DNA from: Cupriavidus gilardii
GTDB lineage: Bacteria; Pseudomonadota; Gammaproteobacteria; Burkholderiales; Burkholderiaceae
Length of the DNA stretch: 64,000 bases
Reading direction: 5' to 3'
NCBI RefSeq assembly: GCF_008801915.1
Contig: NZ_VZOV01000003.1
Coordinates: 62,001 to 126,000, forward strand
The position numbers and the translations under genes were made by a program. The notes under the pieces are model-generated. The model saw only the letters and a list, made by a program, of their open reading frames with translations, was not told where the DNA came from and did not search any database. Positions within the stretch are counted from its first letter, which is position 1, and each line of letters begins with the position of its first letter. Below are positions 48,602 through 58,861 of this stretch, piece after piece.

Positions 48602-49975
48602 ATGGCCTCCAATTCCCTGACCGATCTGTCGCAATCCCACGCCGTGTTCGGCAAGATGCTGGGCGACCTGATGCAAGACGCCGGCGACCCGGGCTTTCTT
48701 TGGCAACTGGCCGTGCTGGCCGGCTGCGTGCTGCTGGCCTGGCCGTTGGCGCGCCATGTCGCGGCCCGGCTCGAGGCGCGCTACGCGGGGTCGAGCTTCG
48801 CGCTGCGCTTTGCCGCCGCGAGCCTGGAGCGCGCGATGTTTCCGCTGTTCGGCTGGCTGCTGGTGCTGGCGGCACGCTTCGCGCTGGCGCCGCTGATTCC
48901 GGTCAGCATGCTGCGGCTGGCGCTGGTGCCGCTGTTCGGCATCACCTTCCTCTATTTCGCCTTCTACGTGCTGCGCCGGGTGCTGTCCGGCAACGGCCAG
49001 CTGCACGGGATGCTGACGCTGGTGGAGAAGGTGCTGACCACGCTGGTCTGGGCCGGCATGGCGCTGTACGTGCTCGGCATGCTGTCCGAGGCGGTGCAGT
49101 GGCTCGACTCGATCCAGTTCGCGCTGGGGCAGCAGCGCATCAGCGTGGCCGATCTGCTGATGGCATGCGTGTGGATCCTGCTGACGGTGCTGGCCGCGCT
49201 GTGGTTCGGCTCGTGGCTGGAGGAGCGGCTGATGCGTTCGGCGACGATCGACACCAGCCTGCGCGTGGTGCTGACGCGGCTGTCCAAGGCGCTGCTGCTG
49301 CTGGTGTCGCTGCTGTTCAGCCTGTCGCTGGTCGGCATCGACCTGACCGTGCTGTCGGTGTTTGGCGGCGCGCTGGGCGTCGGCCTGGGTTTGGGCCTGC
49401 AGAAGATCGCCAGCAACTACGTGTCCGGCTTCATCATCCTGCTGGACCGCTCGGTCAAGCTCGGCGACCAGATCACGGTCGACAAGTACACCGGCATCGT
49501 CGCGCAGATCCGCACCCGCTACACCGTGGTGCGCAATGGCGACGGCGAGACGCTGGTGCCCAACGAGCAGCTGGTCGCGCAATCTGTGCAGAACCATTCG
49601 TTCTCGAACACCAACGTGCGGGTGGCGACGCGGGTGCAGGCCGACTACGACGCCGATCCCGAGATGGTGCTGACGCTGCTGACCGAGGCGGTGCGCGGCG
49701 TGCCGCGGCTGCTGGCCGACCCGGCGCCGTCGGCCTTCCTGGTGGCGTTTGCCGACAGCGGCGTCGAATACGAGGTGGCCGGCTTCATCGCCGATCCCCA
49801 GAACGGCAAGCTCGGCGTGCAATCCGAAATGAACCGCGCGATCTGGAAGGCGTTCCGCGCCAACGGCATTTCGATTCCCTATCCGCAGCGCGAGTTGCGG
49901 GTGCTGCCCCAGAGCGGCGCGCTGACCACGACGCCGGTGTCGACGGTCGCCGCCAATGCGGCGGAATCGGCATAA
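48602..49975 (+). CDS. MscS-family mechanosensitive channel
   Basis: 457 residues. Five or so membrane segments (about 33-50, 75-95, 105-125, 145-165, 180-205) precede the pore helix and MscS domain: SVFGGALGVGLGLGLQKIASNYVSGF is the Gly/Ala-rich pore-lining helix (quoted in two parts: FGGALGVGLGLGLQKIA and SNYVSGFIILLDRS), then VKLGDQITVDKYTGIV and LVPNEQLVAQSVQNHSF. It is longer than MscS (286 aa) because of extra N-terminal helices. It should open on membrane tension to release solutes. The start lacks a strong ribosome site. Confidence 0.9.
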   Translation: MASNSLTDLSQSHAVFGKMLGDLMQDAGDPGFLWQLAVLAGCVLLAWPLARHVAARLEARYAGSSFALRFAAASLERAMFPLFGWLLVLAARFALAPLIPVSMLRLALVPLFGITFLYFAFYVLRRVLSGNGQLHGMLTLVEKVLTTLVWAGMALYVLGMLSEAVQWLDSIQFALGQQRISVADLLMACVWILLTVLAALWFGSWLEERLMRSATIDTSLRVVLTRLSKALLLLVSLLFSLSLVGIDLTVLSVFGGALGVGLGLGLQKIASNYVSGFIILLDRSVKLGDQITVDKYTGIVAQIRTRYTVVRNGDGETLVPNEQLVAQSVQNHSFSNTNVRVATRVQADYDADPEMVLTLLTEAVRGVPRLLADPAPSAFLVAFADSGVEYEVAGFIADPQNGKLGVQSEMNRAIWKAFRANGISIPYPQRELRVLPQSGALTTTPVSTVAANAAESA

Positions 49976-50328
49976 GTGGTGTGAGACTCAACACCGATGT
50001 GACGCCTTTGCCATTGCAGGAACGAAGTATCGTTTTCGGCGTCCAACACCGCAAACGAAAAGCACACGCACGGGTAAAAGCGGATGCCGGGACGCTGGCG
50101 TTCCGGTAAAATCGCGGGTCGTCCCGGGGATTCTCCCGGCCGGACTACCGATCCGTGCCCGAGGGCCAGCCGCCAGATTGCAGCGGCGCGTGCCGGGGTC
50201 CCGCGAAGGCGCAAGGCGCCTTGGCTGACGCCATAAGACGCAATCACTGGATTTGCAGTCATTTTTCTGCGCGTTGCTGCGACACCCTGACGCGTCGCAG
50301 CCAGCCTCTATCTAGCACGGAGAACAGT
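49976..50328. other. Intergenic region and long leader before the desaturase gene
   Basis: 353 bp with no gene I can support. A TAAAAT -10 followed by CGCGGG is at 50107-50112, which would give a leader of about 210 nt before the desaturase TTG. The leader includes the palindrome AAGGCGCCTT near 50214-50223. Leader-based regulation is possible but unproven. Confidence 0.45.
50107..50112 (+). promoter_or_regulatory. -10 box of the desaturase gene
   Basis: TAAAAT with downstream CGCG, identical over ten bases to the purM -10 region (13060). Confidence 0.45.
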
Positions 50329-51519
50329 TTGTTCGACACAATTCTTCAGTGGGCCGCCAACGGCCTTCTCGACTGGTCCTGGTGGAAGATCGTGATCTTC
50401 ACCCTGGTCATGACCCACATCACCATCGCCGGCGTCACGATCTTCCTGCACCGGTGCATGGCGCACCGCTCGCTCGATCTGCACCCGATCGCCGCGCACT
50501 TCTTCCGGTTCTGGCTGTGGCTGACCACGGGCATGGTCACCAAGGAGTGGACCGCGATCCACCGCAAGCACCACGCCAAGTGCGAAACCGAAGACGATCC
50601 GCACAGCCCGCAGACGCGCGGCATCCGCAAGGTGCTGCTCGAAGGCGCCGAGCTGTACCGGGCCGAAGCGAAGAACAAGGAAACGCTGGCCAAGTTCGGC
50701 CACGGCACGCCCAACGACTGGATCGAGCGCAACCTGTATTCGCGCTTCACCTGGCAGGGCGTCGGCCTGATGCTGATCATCGACCTGGCGCTGTTCGGCG
50801 TGGTCGGCCTGTCGGTCTGGGGCGTGCAGATGCTGTGGATCCCGATCCATGCCGCCGGCATCATCAACGGCCTGGGCCACTGGTGGGGCTATCGCAACTA
50901 CGATTGCGAGGACGCGTCGACCAATGTGTCGCCGTGGGGCATCATCATCGGCGGCGAGGAACTGCACAACAACCACCATACCTACCCGACGTCGGCCAAG
51001 TTCTCGATCAAGTGGTACGAGTTCGATATCGGCTGGTGGTATATCCGCGCGATGCAGGCGGTCGGCCTGGCCAAGGTCAAGAAGACCCCGCCGAAGGCGC
51101 GTCTGGTCGAGGCCCGTCCGGTCGATCACAACACGCTGGAGGCGATCATCGCCAACCGCTATGACGTGATGGCCCGCTATGCCAAGGCCGTCAAGAACGC
51201 GTACCGCGAGGAACTGGCTCAACTGAAGGCCAAGCGCGTTGCCGACTATCGGCGCTTCAAGCTGGCTCGCAAGTGGTTCCACCGTGACGAGACCAAGCTG
51301 GCCGAGCCGCAGCGCCAGCAACTGGCCAGCATCGTCGAGCACAACAAGGCGCTGCAGACCTTCGTCGAAATGCGCCGCGAACTGGCCGCGATCTGGGGCC
51401 GTTCGAACCTGACGCGCGAACAGTTGCTGCAGCAGCTGCAGGCCTGGTGCCACCGCGCCGAAGCCAGCGGCATCCAGGCGCTGCAGGAGTTCTCGCTGCG
51501 CCTGCGCCGCTACGCGTAA
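50329..51519 (+). CDS. Fatty-acid desaturase (acyl-CoA delta-9 type)
   Basis: 396 residues from a TTG at 50329 with GGAG six nt upstream. Three histidine boxes that bind the di-iron centre are present: HRCMAHRS, HRKHHAKCE and HNNHHTYPTSAKFSIKWYE (quoted to 20). Four membrane segments: about 15-40, 55-75, 145-165, 175-195. The C-terminal 130 residues are a soluble, helical, charged extension not found in minimal desaturases and likely coiled. It probably introduces a double bond into membrane acyl chains. Ends at a terminator before nadA. Confidence 0.93.
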   Translation: MFDTILQWAANGLLDWSWWKIVIFTLVMTHITIAGVTIFLHRCMAHRSLDLHPIAAHFFRFWLWLTTGMVTKEWTAIHRKHHAKCETEDDPHSPQTRGIRKVLLEGAELYRAEAKNKETLAKFGHGTPNDWIERNLYSRFTWQGVGLMLIIDLALFGVVGLSVWGVQMLWIPIHAAGIINGLGHWWGYRNYDCEDASTNVSPWGIIIGGEELHNNHHTYPTSAKFSIKWYEFDIGWWYIRAMQAVGLAKVKKTPPKARLVEARPVDHNTLEAIIANRYDVMARYAKAVKNAYREELAQLKAKRVADYRRFKLARKWFHRDETKLAEPQRQQLASIVEHNKALQTFVEMRRELAAIWGRSNLTREQLLQQLQAWCHRAEASGIQALQEFSLRLRRYA

Positions 51520-51522
51520 CGC

Positions 51523-51551
51523 CTGATAAGAAGGACAGCGCCTGCTACAAT
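51523..51551 (+). promoter_or_regulatory. Candidate promoter of nadA-nadC
   Basis: CTGATA (51523-51528), 17-nt spacer, TACAAT (51546-51551). The transcript would run straight into the hairpin at 51566, which then lies in its leader. Confidence 0.4.
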
Positions 51552-51565
51552 GCCAGGCGCGCCCG

Positions 51566-51603
51566 AAGCCCCGCCATGCTGTCGCTGGCGGGGCTTTTCT
51601 TTT
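51566..51603 (+). terminator. Terminator after the desaturase gene (or attenuator in the nad leader)
   Basis: AAGCCCCGCCA / TGGCGGGGCTT, an 11-bp stem with a 9-nt loop, followed by TTCTTTT. Because a candidate nadA promoter lies just upstream, the hairpin could also act on the nad transcript. Confidence 0.88.
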
Positions 51604-51697
51604 GGCGACGCCGCCCCATCTAGAGGCCGGTCCCGGCCGCCATGAAGACGCGTTGCGATGCGGCGGCGAGCGCAGGGTGCCCCGAGGAGTACAGGAG

Positions 51698-52846
51698 ATG
51701 ACCCCCCAAACGATCAAGACCGTCGAGTTCGAGAAACCGACGCAGATGCAGGCCGAAGGTGGCGCGAGCTGTGTGGCCCACGCCTGGGCCAAGGTGCCGC
51801 CCGCGCTGACCCCGGACGAGCGCGCCGCGTTGAAGGATCGCATCCGCGCCTTGCTGAAGGCGCGCAATGCGGTGCTCGTCGCGCACTACTATGTCGATGC
51901 CAACCTGCAGGACCTGGCCGAGGAAACCGGCGGCTGCGTGTCCGATTCGCTGGAGATGGCCCGCTTCGGGCGCGACCATCCGGCGCAGACGCTGGTGGTG
52001 GCGGGCGTGCGCTTCATGGGCGAGACCGCCAAGATCCTCAGCCCCGAAAAGACCATCCTGATGCCCGACCTGGACGCGACCTGCTCGCTGGACCTGGGTT
52101 GCCCGGCCGACGAGTTCGCGGCATTCTGCGACGCGCATCCGGATCGCACCGTGGTGGTCTATGCGAACACCAGCGCCGCGGTCAAGGCGCGTGCCGACTG
52201 GATGGTGACCTCCAGCATCGGGCTGAAGATCGTCGAGCATCTGCACGCGCGCGGCGAGAAGATCCTGTGGGCGCCGGACAAGCATCTGGGCAGCTATATC
52301 CAGCGCCAGACCGGTGCCGACATGCTGCTGTGGCAGGGCTCGTGCCTGGTGCACGACGAGTTCAAGGGCATCGAGCTTGATCTGCTGCGCAAGGAACATC
52401 CGAAGGCCAAGATCCTGGTGCATCCGGAATCGCCGGCCAACGTGGTCGCGCAGGCCGACGTGGTCGGCTCGACCTCGCAACTGATCGCCGCCGCCCAGCA
52501 GCTCGACGCCAGCGAGTTCATCGTCGCCACCGACAACGGCATCCTGCACAAGATGCGGATGGCCGCGCCGGGCAAGCATTTCATCGAGGCGCCGACCGCC
52601 GGCAACAGCGCGACCTGCAAGAGCTGCGCGCATTGCCCGTGGATGGCGATGAATGCGCTGACCAATCTGGCCGAGGTGCTGGAGACCGGCCGCAACGAGA
52701 TCCACGTCGATCCTCAGATCGGCCGCCGCGCCTATACCTGCATCGATCGCATGCTGGACTTTGCCGCCCAGCAGAAGGCCAACGTACGGCCCGCTGCCGA
52801 CCTGGCCAAGGAACAGGCGCTGTTCCAAGGGATCGGACCGGCATGA
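51698..52846 (+). CDS. nadA: Quinolinate synthase
   Basis: 382 residues. It condenses iminoaspartate with dihydroxyacetone phosphate to quinolinate and holds a 4Fe-4S cluster. Candidate cluster cysteines are in [23 protein letters not shown] and [10 protein letters not shown]. Other signatures: [20 protein letters not shown] and [19 protein letters not shown] eight nt before the first part of the leader supports the ATG at 51698. Its stop overlaps nadC as ATGA. Confidence 0.97.
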   Translation: MTPQTIKTVEFEKPTQMQAEGGASCVAHAWAKVPPALTPDERAALKDRIRALLKARNAVLVAHYYVDANLQDLAEETGGCVSDSLEMARFGRDHPAQTLVVAGVRFMGETAKILSPEKTILMPDLDATCSLDLGCPADEFAAFCDAHPDRTVVVYANTSAAVKARADWMVTSSIGLKIVEHLHARGEKILWAPDKHLGSYIQRQTGADMLLWQGSCLVHDEFKGIELDLLRKEHPKAKILVHPESPANVVAQADVVGSTSQLIAAAQQLDASEFIVATDNGILHKMRMAAPGKHFIEAPTAGNSATCKSCAHCPWMAMNALTNLAEVLETGRNEIHVDPQIGRRAYTCIDRMLDFAAQQKANVRPAADLAKEQALFQGIGPA

Positions 52847-53727
52847 GCGATTCCTCGATGAACGACGCGGTGAATCCGGTCTTCGACCAATACGGGCCCG
52901 CGCTGGCCGAGGCGCTGCGCGACAACGTCCGCGCGGCGATCGCCGAGGACGTCGGCTCCGGCGACTGGACCGGCCAGCTGGTACCGGGCGACAAGCAGGC
53001 GCGTGCCCGCGTGATCGTGCGCGAGGATGCGGTGCTGTGCGGGCAGCCGTGGTTCGATGCCTGCATGCGGGCCGTCGATCCGCGTTTGCAGGTTCGCTGG
53101 CTGCAACAGGAAGGCGCGCGCATGGCGGCCGATTCGGTGGTCTGCGAAATCGACGGCCCGGCCCGTTCGTTGCTGACCGCCGAGCGTCCGTCGCTGAATT
53201 TCCTGCAGCTGCTGTCGGGCGTGGCCACGGCGACGCGGCGCTACGCCGATCTGGTCGCCGGTACGCGCGCCCGCGTGCTGGACACGCGCAAGACCTTGCC
53301 GGGGCTGCGCCTCGCGCAGAAGTATGCGGTCAAGATTGGCGGCGGCGACAATCAGCGGCTGGCGCTCTATGACGGCATCCTGATCAAGGAAAACCATATC
53401 GCCGCGGCCGGCGGCATCACCGCGGCGTTGCGCGCGGCGGCCGCGCTGAACGCGGGCGTGCCGGTGCAGGTCGAGGTCGAATCGCTGGTCGAACTGGAAG
53501 AGGCGCTGGCCGCCGGTGCGGTCTCGATCCTGCTGGACAACTTCACCGAACCGATGATGCGGGAGGCGGTGCGGATCAATGGCGGCCGCGCGGTGCTCGA
53601 AGTGTCCGGCGGCGTCAACGCGAATACGATCCGCCGTTTCGCCGAGACTGGTGTCGACCGGATCTCGGTCGGTGCGTTGACCAAGGACGTGCGCGCAACC
53701 GACTACTCGTTGCGCATCATCGGCTGA
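52843..53727 (+). CDS. nadC: Nicotinate-nucleotide pyrophosphorylase (carboxylating)
   Basis: 294 residues. It converts quinolinate and PRPP to nicotinate mononucleotide. Signatures: [40 protein letters not shown] (quoted in parts), [25 protein letters not shown] and [13 protein letters not shown]. The start at 52843 overlaps the nadA stop, so the pair is translationally coupled. It converges on nadB with a 46-nt gap. Confidence 0.97.
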   Translation: MSDSSMNDAVNPVFDQYGPALAEALRDNVRAAIAEDVGSGDWTGQLVPGDKQARARVIVREDAVLCGQPWFDACMRAVDPRLQVRWLQQEGARMAADSVVCEIDGPARSLLTAERPSLNFLQLLSGVATATRRYADLVAGTRARVLDTRKTLPGLRLAQKYAVKIGGGDNQRLALYDGILIKENHIAAAGGITAALRAAAALNAGVPVQVEVESLVELEEALAAGAVSILLDNFTEPMMREAVRINGGRAVLEVSGGVNANTIRRFAETGVDRISVGALTKDVRATDYSLRIIG

Positions 53728-53773
53728 GCTCGCCGGGGTCCGATCGGGCCGCGGCGCGATCGCCGGTGGCGGG

Positions 53774-55372
53774 TCAGTTGCCGCGACGGCGCCCGTTGGG
53801 CGGCTGCAGCACGGTCGGCAGCGCCTTCGGCAGCGTGCCCGGATAGTCGCGGCTGAAATGCAGGCCACGGCTTTCGTGACGCGCATAGGCGCTGTCGACG
53901 ATCATCGCTGCCACTTCGACCAGATTGCGCAGTTCCAGCAGATCGCGCGTGACGCGGAAGTTCGCGTAGTACTCGGTGATTTCCTCGCGCAGCAGCGCGA
54001 TCCGATGCTGGGCGCGTTCGAGCCGCTTGCTGGTACGCACGATGCCGACGTAGTTCCACATCATCCTGCGCAGCTCGTCCCAGTTGTGCGAGACCACGAC
54101 CTCCTCGTCCGCGTCCGACACGCGGCTCTCGTCCCACGGCGGCAGCGTCAGGTCCGGTTCGCGGGCCTTGGCCCGCGACGCGATGTCGTTGGCCGCGGCA
54201 CGGCCGATCACCATGCATTCGAGCAGCGAGTTCGATGCCAGCCGGTTGGCGCCGTGCAGGCCGGTGTAGGCGGTCTCGCCGACCGCGTACAGATTGTCGA
54301 GATCGGTGCGTCCCGCCGTGTCGGTGACCACGCCGCCGCAGGTATAGTGCGCGGCCGGCACCACCGGGATCGGCTGGCGCGTGATGTCGATGCCCAGCTC
54401 CAGGCAGCGCGCATGGATCGTGGGGAAGTGCTCGCGCAGAAAGGGCGCGGGCTGATGCGTGATGTCCAGATACACGCAGTCCAGGCCGCGCTTCTTCATC
54501 TCGAAGTCGATCGCGCGGGCCACGACGTCGCGCGGCGCCAGCTCGGCGCGCGCGTCGTGCTCGGGCATGAAGCGGGTACCGTCGGGCAGCACCAGCCGGC
54601 CGCCTTCGCCGCGCACCGCCTCGGAGATCAGGAAGGACTTGGCGTACGGGTGGTACAGGCAGGTCGGATGGAACTGGATGAACTCCATGTTCGCGACCCG
54701 GCAGCCGGCGCGCCAGGCCATCGCGATGCCGTCGCCGGTCGCGGTATCCGGGTTGGTCGTATAGAGATAGACCTTGCCGGCACCGCCTGTGGCCAGCACC
54801 GTGTGGCTGGCGGTCAGCGTATGCACCTGGCCGTTGGCGTCGTCGAGCACGTACAACCCGAGGCAGCGGTTGCCGCCCAGTCCCATCTTGCGCGAGGTGA
54901 TCAGGTCGATCGCGAAATGGTCCTCGAGGATCGTGATGTTGGGATGGCGGCGCACCTGCTCGGTCAGCGTCGTCACCACGGCATGGCCGGTGGCGTCGGC
55001 CGCGTGGATGATGCGCCGATGGCTGTGGCCGCCTTCGCGCGTCAGGTGGTAGCCAAGCTCGGCCTGTTCGTCGCGCGTGAACGGCACGCCGCGGTCGATC
55101 AGCCACTGGATCGCTTCGCGTCCGTGCTCGACGATGAAGCGGGTCGCGCCTTCATCGCACAGCCCGGCGCCGGCGATCAGCGTGTCCTGCGTGTGTTCGT
55201 CGTGACTGTCGCCGGAGTCGAGCACCGCCGCGATGCCGCCCTGGGCCCAGTCGCTGGCGCCTTGCGTCATGGCGCGCTTGCTCACGATGACAACCCGGTG
55301 GCTGTCGGCCAGTTGCAGCGCGACCGTGAGGCCGGCCAGGCCGCTGCCGACGATGGCGACGTCGAAGTTCAT
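53774..55372 (-). CDS. nadB: L-aspartate oxidase
   Basis: 532 residues, usual size. It oxidises aspartate to iminoaspartate with FAD, feeding NadA. The FAD-binding dinucleotide fold is [18 protein letters not shown] at the N-terminus; [26 protein letters not shown] and [18 protein letters not shown] are family motifs. The start at 55372 is chosen because homology begins at FDVAIVGSG. It faces nadA-nadC rather than sharing their operon, so the three genes may be separately controlled. Confidence 0.97.
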   Translation of the reverse strand: MNFDVAIVGSGLAGLTVALQLADSHRVVIVSKRAMTQGASDWAQGGIAAVLDSGDSHDEHTQDTLIAGAGLCDEGATRFIVEHGREAIQWLIDRGVPFTRDEQAELGYHLTREGGHSHRRIIHAADATGHAVVTTLTEQVRRHPNITILEDHFAIDLITSRKMGLGGNRCLGLYVLDDANGQVHTLTASHTVLATGGAGKVYLYTTNPDTATGDGIAMAWRAGCRVANMEFIQFHPTCLYHPYAKSFLISEAVRGEGGRLVLPDGTRFMPEHDARAELAPRDVVARAIDFEMKKRGLDCVYLDITHQPAPFLREHFPTIHARCLELGIDITRQPIPVVPAAHYTCGGVVTDTAGRTDLDNLYAVGETAYTGLHGANRLASNSLLECMVIGRAAANDIASRAKAREPDLTLPPWDESRVSDADEEVVVSHNWDELRRMMWNYVGIVRTSKRLERAQHRIALLREEITEYYANFRVTRDLLELRNLVEVAAMIVDSAYARHESRGLHFSRDYPGTLPKALPTVLQPPNGRRRGN

Positions 55373-55546
55373 GATGCGTGGTGGCGCGCCGAGGGCGCCG
55401 GTGGTGCGGGAAAGCTCGAAAGTGTACACCGCGGACGACGCGGCGGCGCCTTGCCCCTGCTGCTGGCACGGCGTGCCGCGGCCGCTGCTGCGCGACGACG
55501 GCCAGGGGGCGGCGAGCCGGCATCGGCAGGCACGCGCGGGCAACAA

Positions 55547-55570
55547 AAAACCCCGCCATGGCGGGGTTCT
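55547..55570 (-). terminator. Terminator of rpmB-rpmG
   Basis: AACCCCGCC-AT-GGCGGGGTT, a 9-bp stem; on the minus strand it is followed by TTTTGTTG. It lies 21 nt past the rpmG stop. Confidence 0.9.
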
Positions 55571-55590
55571 TCGCTGGAACGCAGGATCAA

Positions 55591-55761
55591 TTACTTGATC
55601 TTGGTTTCCTTGTACTCGACGTGCTTGCGCGCGACCGGATCAAATTTCTTGATCGACATCTTTTCCGGCATGGTGCGCTTGTTCTTGTCGGTGGTGTAGA
55701 AGTGACCGGTACCCGCGGTGGATTCCAGTTTGATCTTGTCGCGTCCGCCTTTGCTGGCCAT
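55591..55761 (-). CDS. rpmG: 50S ribosomal protein L33
   Basis: 56 residues, full length. I translated it directly: it begins [19 protein letters not shown], continues with [15 protein letters not shown] and ends [11 protein letters not shown]. It lacks the zinc-binding cysteines, so it is the zinc-independent (C-) form. AGGAG seven nt before the ATG. It follows rpmB after 13 nt, the normal rpmB-rpmG pair. Confidence 0.97.
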   Translation of the reverse strand: MASKGGRDKIKLESTAGTGHFYTTDKNKRTMPEKMSIKKFDPVARKHVEYKETKIK

Positions 55762-55774
55762 GATGAACTCCTAA

Positions 55775-56008
55775 TTAGACTTCGCCGCGTGCGCGCAGGT
55801 CGGCGAGCACGGAGTCGATGCCTTTCTTGTCGATCAGGCGCAGACCGGCGTTCGAGACGCGCAGGCTCACCCAGCGGTTTTCCGATTCAACAAAGAAACG
55901 ACGGTTCTGCAGGTTGGGCAGAAAACGGCGCTTGGTCTTGTTGTTTGCGTGGGAAACGTTGTTGCCGACCATCGGCGCTTTCCCGGTCACTTGACAGACG
56001 CGTGCCAT
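55775..56008 (-). CDS. rpmB: 50S ribosomal protein L28
   Basis: 77 residues. [38 protein letters not shown] and [17 protein letters not shown] are family sequences. The zinc-binding cysteines of some L28 proteins are mostly absent. AGGAG seven nt before the ATG at 56008. First gene of rpmB-rpmG, about 100 nt after a good promoter. Confidence 0.98.
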   Translation of the reverse strand: MARVCQVTGKAPMVGNNVSHANNKTKRRFLPNLQNRRFFVESENRWVSLRVSNAGLRLIDKKGIDSVLADLRARGEV

Positions 56009-56109
56009 GAAGCACTCCTAAATCTTCTATTCGTGGACAATGTTCGCAACAGATCAACAAAAGGCGCGCGGGCCCGGACTGCAGCGGTTAAGACTTCAGC
56101 AAAACGGGC

Positions 56110-56139
56110 ATTATAGACCGAAATCCCTCGCTCGATCAA
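56110..56139 (-). promoter_or_regulatory. Promoter of rpmB-rpmG
   Basis: Minus strand TTGATC (56139-56134), 18-nt spacer, perfect TATAAT (56115-56110), followed by GCCCG. It is the best sigma-70 match in the window apart from csp. Confidence 0.75.
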
Positions 56140-56186
56140 TGCCTTCTGTGCGTTGACGCCACGGCGATGCGCCAGTGCCTCGGGCG

Positions 56187-56861
56187 TCACAGTTGGCGAT
56201 GCTCCGCCAGCGAATAGGTCGTATTGCCTGCGACGATGAAGTGGTCCAGCACCTGGACATCGATCAGTGCCAGCGAATGCGCCAGCGTCTTGGTCATCGC
56301 CAGGTCGGCCGCGCTCGGCGCCGGATTGCCCGACGGATGGTTGTGGGCGACGATCACCGAGGCCGCATTATGCGCCAATGCCTGCCTGACGACCTCGCGC
56401 GGGTGGACGCTGGTTTGCGTCAGCGTGCCGCGGAACAGTTCCTCGGCGGCCAGCAGCCGGTTGCGCGCGTCGAGGAACAGGCACAGGAACACCTCGTAAG
56501 GCCGCTGCGCCAACGAAAGGCGCAGGTAGTCGCGTACCGCCTGCGGCGATTCGAGGCCCGGCGCCAGCGCCAACTGCTCGGCCAGCGCCCGGCGCGTCAG
56601 CTCGACCACCGCCTGCAGCTGCGCGTATTTGGCGCTGCCGACCCCGCGCACGCGGCTCAGTTCGGCCTGGCTGGCCGCCAGCAGTCCGGTCAGCGAGCCG
56701 AACGCCGCGATCAGTTCGCGCGCGACGTCGACCGCGCTCTTGCCCGGCACGCCGACGCGCAGGAATACCGCCAGCAGCTCGGCGTCGGACAACGCCGCGG
56801 CACCGGCTTGCAGCAGCTTTTCGCGAGGACGTTCGCTGGCGGGCCAATCTGGGATGGGCAT
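56187..56861 (-). CDS. radC: RadC family JAB1/MPN-domain protein
   Basis: 224 residues. The N-terminal helix-hairpin-helix part includes [12 protein letters not shown]; the C-terminal JAMM metal site is [14 protein letters not shown] (His-x-His-x7-Asp pattern) with the upstream Glu in [14 protein letters not shown] context. Despite the name, a role in DNA repair is unsupported for the family; its biochemical function is unknown. It is divergent from fkpB. Confidence 0.93.
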   Translation of the reverse strand: MPIPDWPASERPREKLLQAGAAALSDAELLAVFLRVGVPGKSAVDVARELIAAFGSLTGLLAASQAELSRVRGVGSAKYAQLQAVVELTRRALAEQLALAPGLESPQAVRDYLRLSLAQRPYEVFLCLFLDARNRLLAAEELFRGTLTQTSVHPREVVRQALAHNAASVIVAHNHPSGNPAPSAADLAMTKTLAHSLALIDVQVLDHFIVAGNTTYSLAEHRQL

Positions 56862-56971
56862 GGCGGTCTCGGTCTGGGAGCGGGGTGGCGGGGGAGGAAG
56901 CGGCGGCGGCGGGGTTCGGCGGCGCCGGGTTCAGTCGCTTACAATACGGGTTCTCGACTGGTTGAGCATTC

Positions 56972-57457
56972 ATGAATTCGCAAACTTTTGCGTCGGACTC
57001 CGGCGGCGCCACCGCGCGCAAGACCGTGCAGGCCGATTCCTTCCTGACCTTGCATTACCGCATCTCGCTGGAGAACGGTACCGAGGTCGTCAGCACCTTC
57101 GACGACAAGCCCGCCACGCTGCTGCTAGGGCAGGGCCAGTTCGCCCCCACGCTGGAACAGGCGCTGCTCGGCATGGCCGAGGGCGAGCGCACCAGCTACC
57201 GTCTGGCGCCGGAACACGCCTTCGGCCCGCGCAATCCCGAGCTGCTGCAGCGCGTGTCGCTTGCCACGCTGCGCGAGAACAGCTCGTTCGAAGAGGACTA
57301 CAGCCCGGGTGACCTGGTCGAGTTCAACGCGCCCGGCGGCGGCAAATATGCCGGCGTGCTGAAGGAGATTGGCGAGACCTCGGCGCTGTTCGACTTCAAT
57401 CATCCGCTGGCCGGACAGACCATCCTGTTCGACGTCCAGCTGATCGGCATTCTCTGA
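56972..57457 (+). CDS. fkpB: FKBP-type peptidyl-prolyl isomerase, SlpA/FkpB type
   Basis: 161 residues. The FKBP fold with an inserted flap is recognised by [39 protein letters not shown] and [15 protein letters not shown]. It is cytoplasmic (no signal peptide) and acts as a prolyl isomerase/chaperone. The fkpB-ispH pairing, 49 nt apart here, is conserved in many proteobacteria. Confidence 0.94.
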   Translation: MNSQTFASDSGGATARKTVQADSFLTLHYRISLENGTEVVSTFDDKPATLLLGQGQFAPTLEQALLGMAEGERTSYRLAPEHAFGPRNPELLQRVSLATLRENSSFEEDYSPGDLVEFNAPGGGKYAGVLKEIGETSALFDFNHPLAGQTILFDVQLIGIL

Positions 57458-57506
57458 CGACCTTGCTCCGGCCGCCTGGCCGGCCGGAGCGCAGCTACCT
57501 TCCCGC

Positions 57507-58466
57507 ATGCCCGAACTGACTCCCGCCCCCGACGCCGAGATCCTGCTGGCCCAGCCGCGCGGCTTCTGCGCCGGGGTCGATCGCGCGATCGAGATCGTGG
57601 AGCGCGCGCTCCAGCGCTTTGGCGCGCCGATCTATGTGCGCCATGAAATCGTGCACAACGCCTATGTCGTGGCCGACCTGCGCCGCAAGGGCGCCATCTT
57701 CGTGCAGGACCTCGACGAGGTGCCGGCCGGCGCGACCGTGATCTTCAGCGCGCACGGCGTTTCGCGCAGCGTCCGCGCCGAGGCACAGGCGCGCGGCCTG
57801 AACGTGTTCGACGCGACCTGTCCGCTGGTGACGAAGGTCCATGTCGAGGTTGGCAAGATGCGGGCCGAAGGCTGCGAGATCGTGATGATTGGCCATCGTG
57901 GCCACCCCGAAGTCGAGGGCACGATGGGCCAGGCTGACGGCGGCATGCTGCTGGTCGAGTCGCCCGCCGACGTGCAGACCCTGCAGGTCGCCGATCCCAC
58001 GCGGCTCGCCTATGTCACGCAGACCACGCTGTCGGTCGACGAGACCGAGGAGATCGTCGCCGCGCTGAAGGCGCGGTTCCCGGCGATCCGCGAGCCGAAG
58101 AAGCAGGACATCTGCTACGCCACGCAGAACCGCCAGGACGCGGTCAAGTTCATGGCGCCGCAGGTCGACGTGGTGATCGTGGTCGGCAGCCCCAACAGCT
58201 CGAACTCGAACCGCCTGCGCGAACTGGCCGAGCGGCTCGGCGTGCCTTCCTATATGGTCGATGCGCCGGAACAGGTTCGCCCCGAGTGGATCGCCGGCAA
58301 GCGCCGCATCGGCCTGACCGCGGGCGCCTCGGCGCCGGAGGCGCTGGCCCAGTCGATCGTCGACCGGCTGCGCGCGCTCGGTGCGCGGCAGGTGCGACCG
58401 CTGGAAGGCATCGAGGAGAACATGTCGTTTCCGCTTCCCAAGGGCCTGCAGGCGAACGCCGCCTGA
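57507..58466 (+). CDS. ispH: 4-hydroxy-3-methylbut-2-enyl diphosphate reductase
   Basis: 319 residues. Last enzyme of the methylerythritol phosphate pathway, making IPP and DMAPP with a 4Fe-4S cluster. Cluster cysteines: Cys21 in [14 protein letters not shown], one in [12 protein letters not shown], and one in [12 protein letters not shown]. Also [25 protein letters not shown] and [13 protein letters not shown]. Follows fkpB; ended by a hairpin. Confidence 0.98.
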   Translation: MPELTPAPDAEILLAQPRGFCAGVDRAIEIVERALQRFGAPIYVRHEIVHNAYVVADLRRKGAIFVQDLDEVPAGATVIFSAHGVSRSVRAEAQARGLNVFDATCPLVTKVHVEVGKMRAEGCEIVMIGHRGHPEVEGTMGQADGGMLLVESPADVQTLQVADPTRLAYVTQTTLSVDETEEIVAALKARFPAIREPKKQDICYATQNRQDAVKFMAPQVDVVIVVGSPNSSNSNRLRELAERLGVPSYMVDAPEQVRPEWIAGKRRIGLTAGASAPEALAQSIVDRLRALGARQVRPLEGIEENMSFPLPKGLQANAA

Positions 58467-58499
58467 GTCCCACAGTATCTTCTTCGGTCTTCGTCAGCG

Positions 58500-58528
58500 C
58501 CCCGCCTCGAGCGGGGCGTTGTCGTTTT
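58500..58528 (+). terminator. Terminator of fkpB-ispH
   Basis: CGCCCCGC-CTCGA-GCGGGGCG, an 8-bp stem, followed by TTGTCGTTTT. Confidence 0.75.
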
Positions 58529-58645
58529 GGGCGCGTGCCTCGACCCGCCATCGTTCTCCCCTGTCAATACGGTGCAGCGCGTCAAAGAAACTTAATCGTC
58601 ACAACGATATATTGACTCGAACCTTGCTTGCCTTTTGCGACGGAC

Positions 58646-58665
58646 TTTAGGGTAATTCCCCTAAA
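58646..58665. repeat. Inverted repeat TTTAGGG-N6-CCCTAAA
   Basis: Perfect 7-bp arms with a TAATTC centre. It includes the motif GGGTAATTCCCC (58650-58661). The symmetric form fits a dimeric regulator site. Confidence 0.7.
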
Positions 58666-58861
58666 TGCGGGTTTTCCCTTGATTGGTGCGAACGCGGATT
58701 GCCGATATTCAAAGTTGGTGCATATTGCTTTTATGAAATGCCTAATTAATTTCTATAAATGGAGGTGCCGTCCCAGCCACGCCCTGACGCCCCGCAGTGC
58801 GCTCCGGTGACGTGGCGGGCACGGATCTTGTTAGGTATCGCAAAGGGCCCCTGTTGTGAAT

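Noticed and set aside
58628-58810. 60-codon plus-strand ORF in the gap before livJ
   Set aside because: No ribosome site, no similarity I recognise, and it runs across a likely regulatory inverted repeat.
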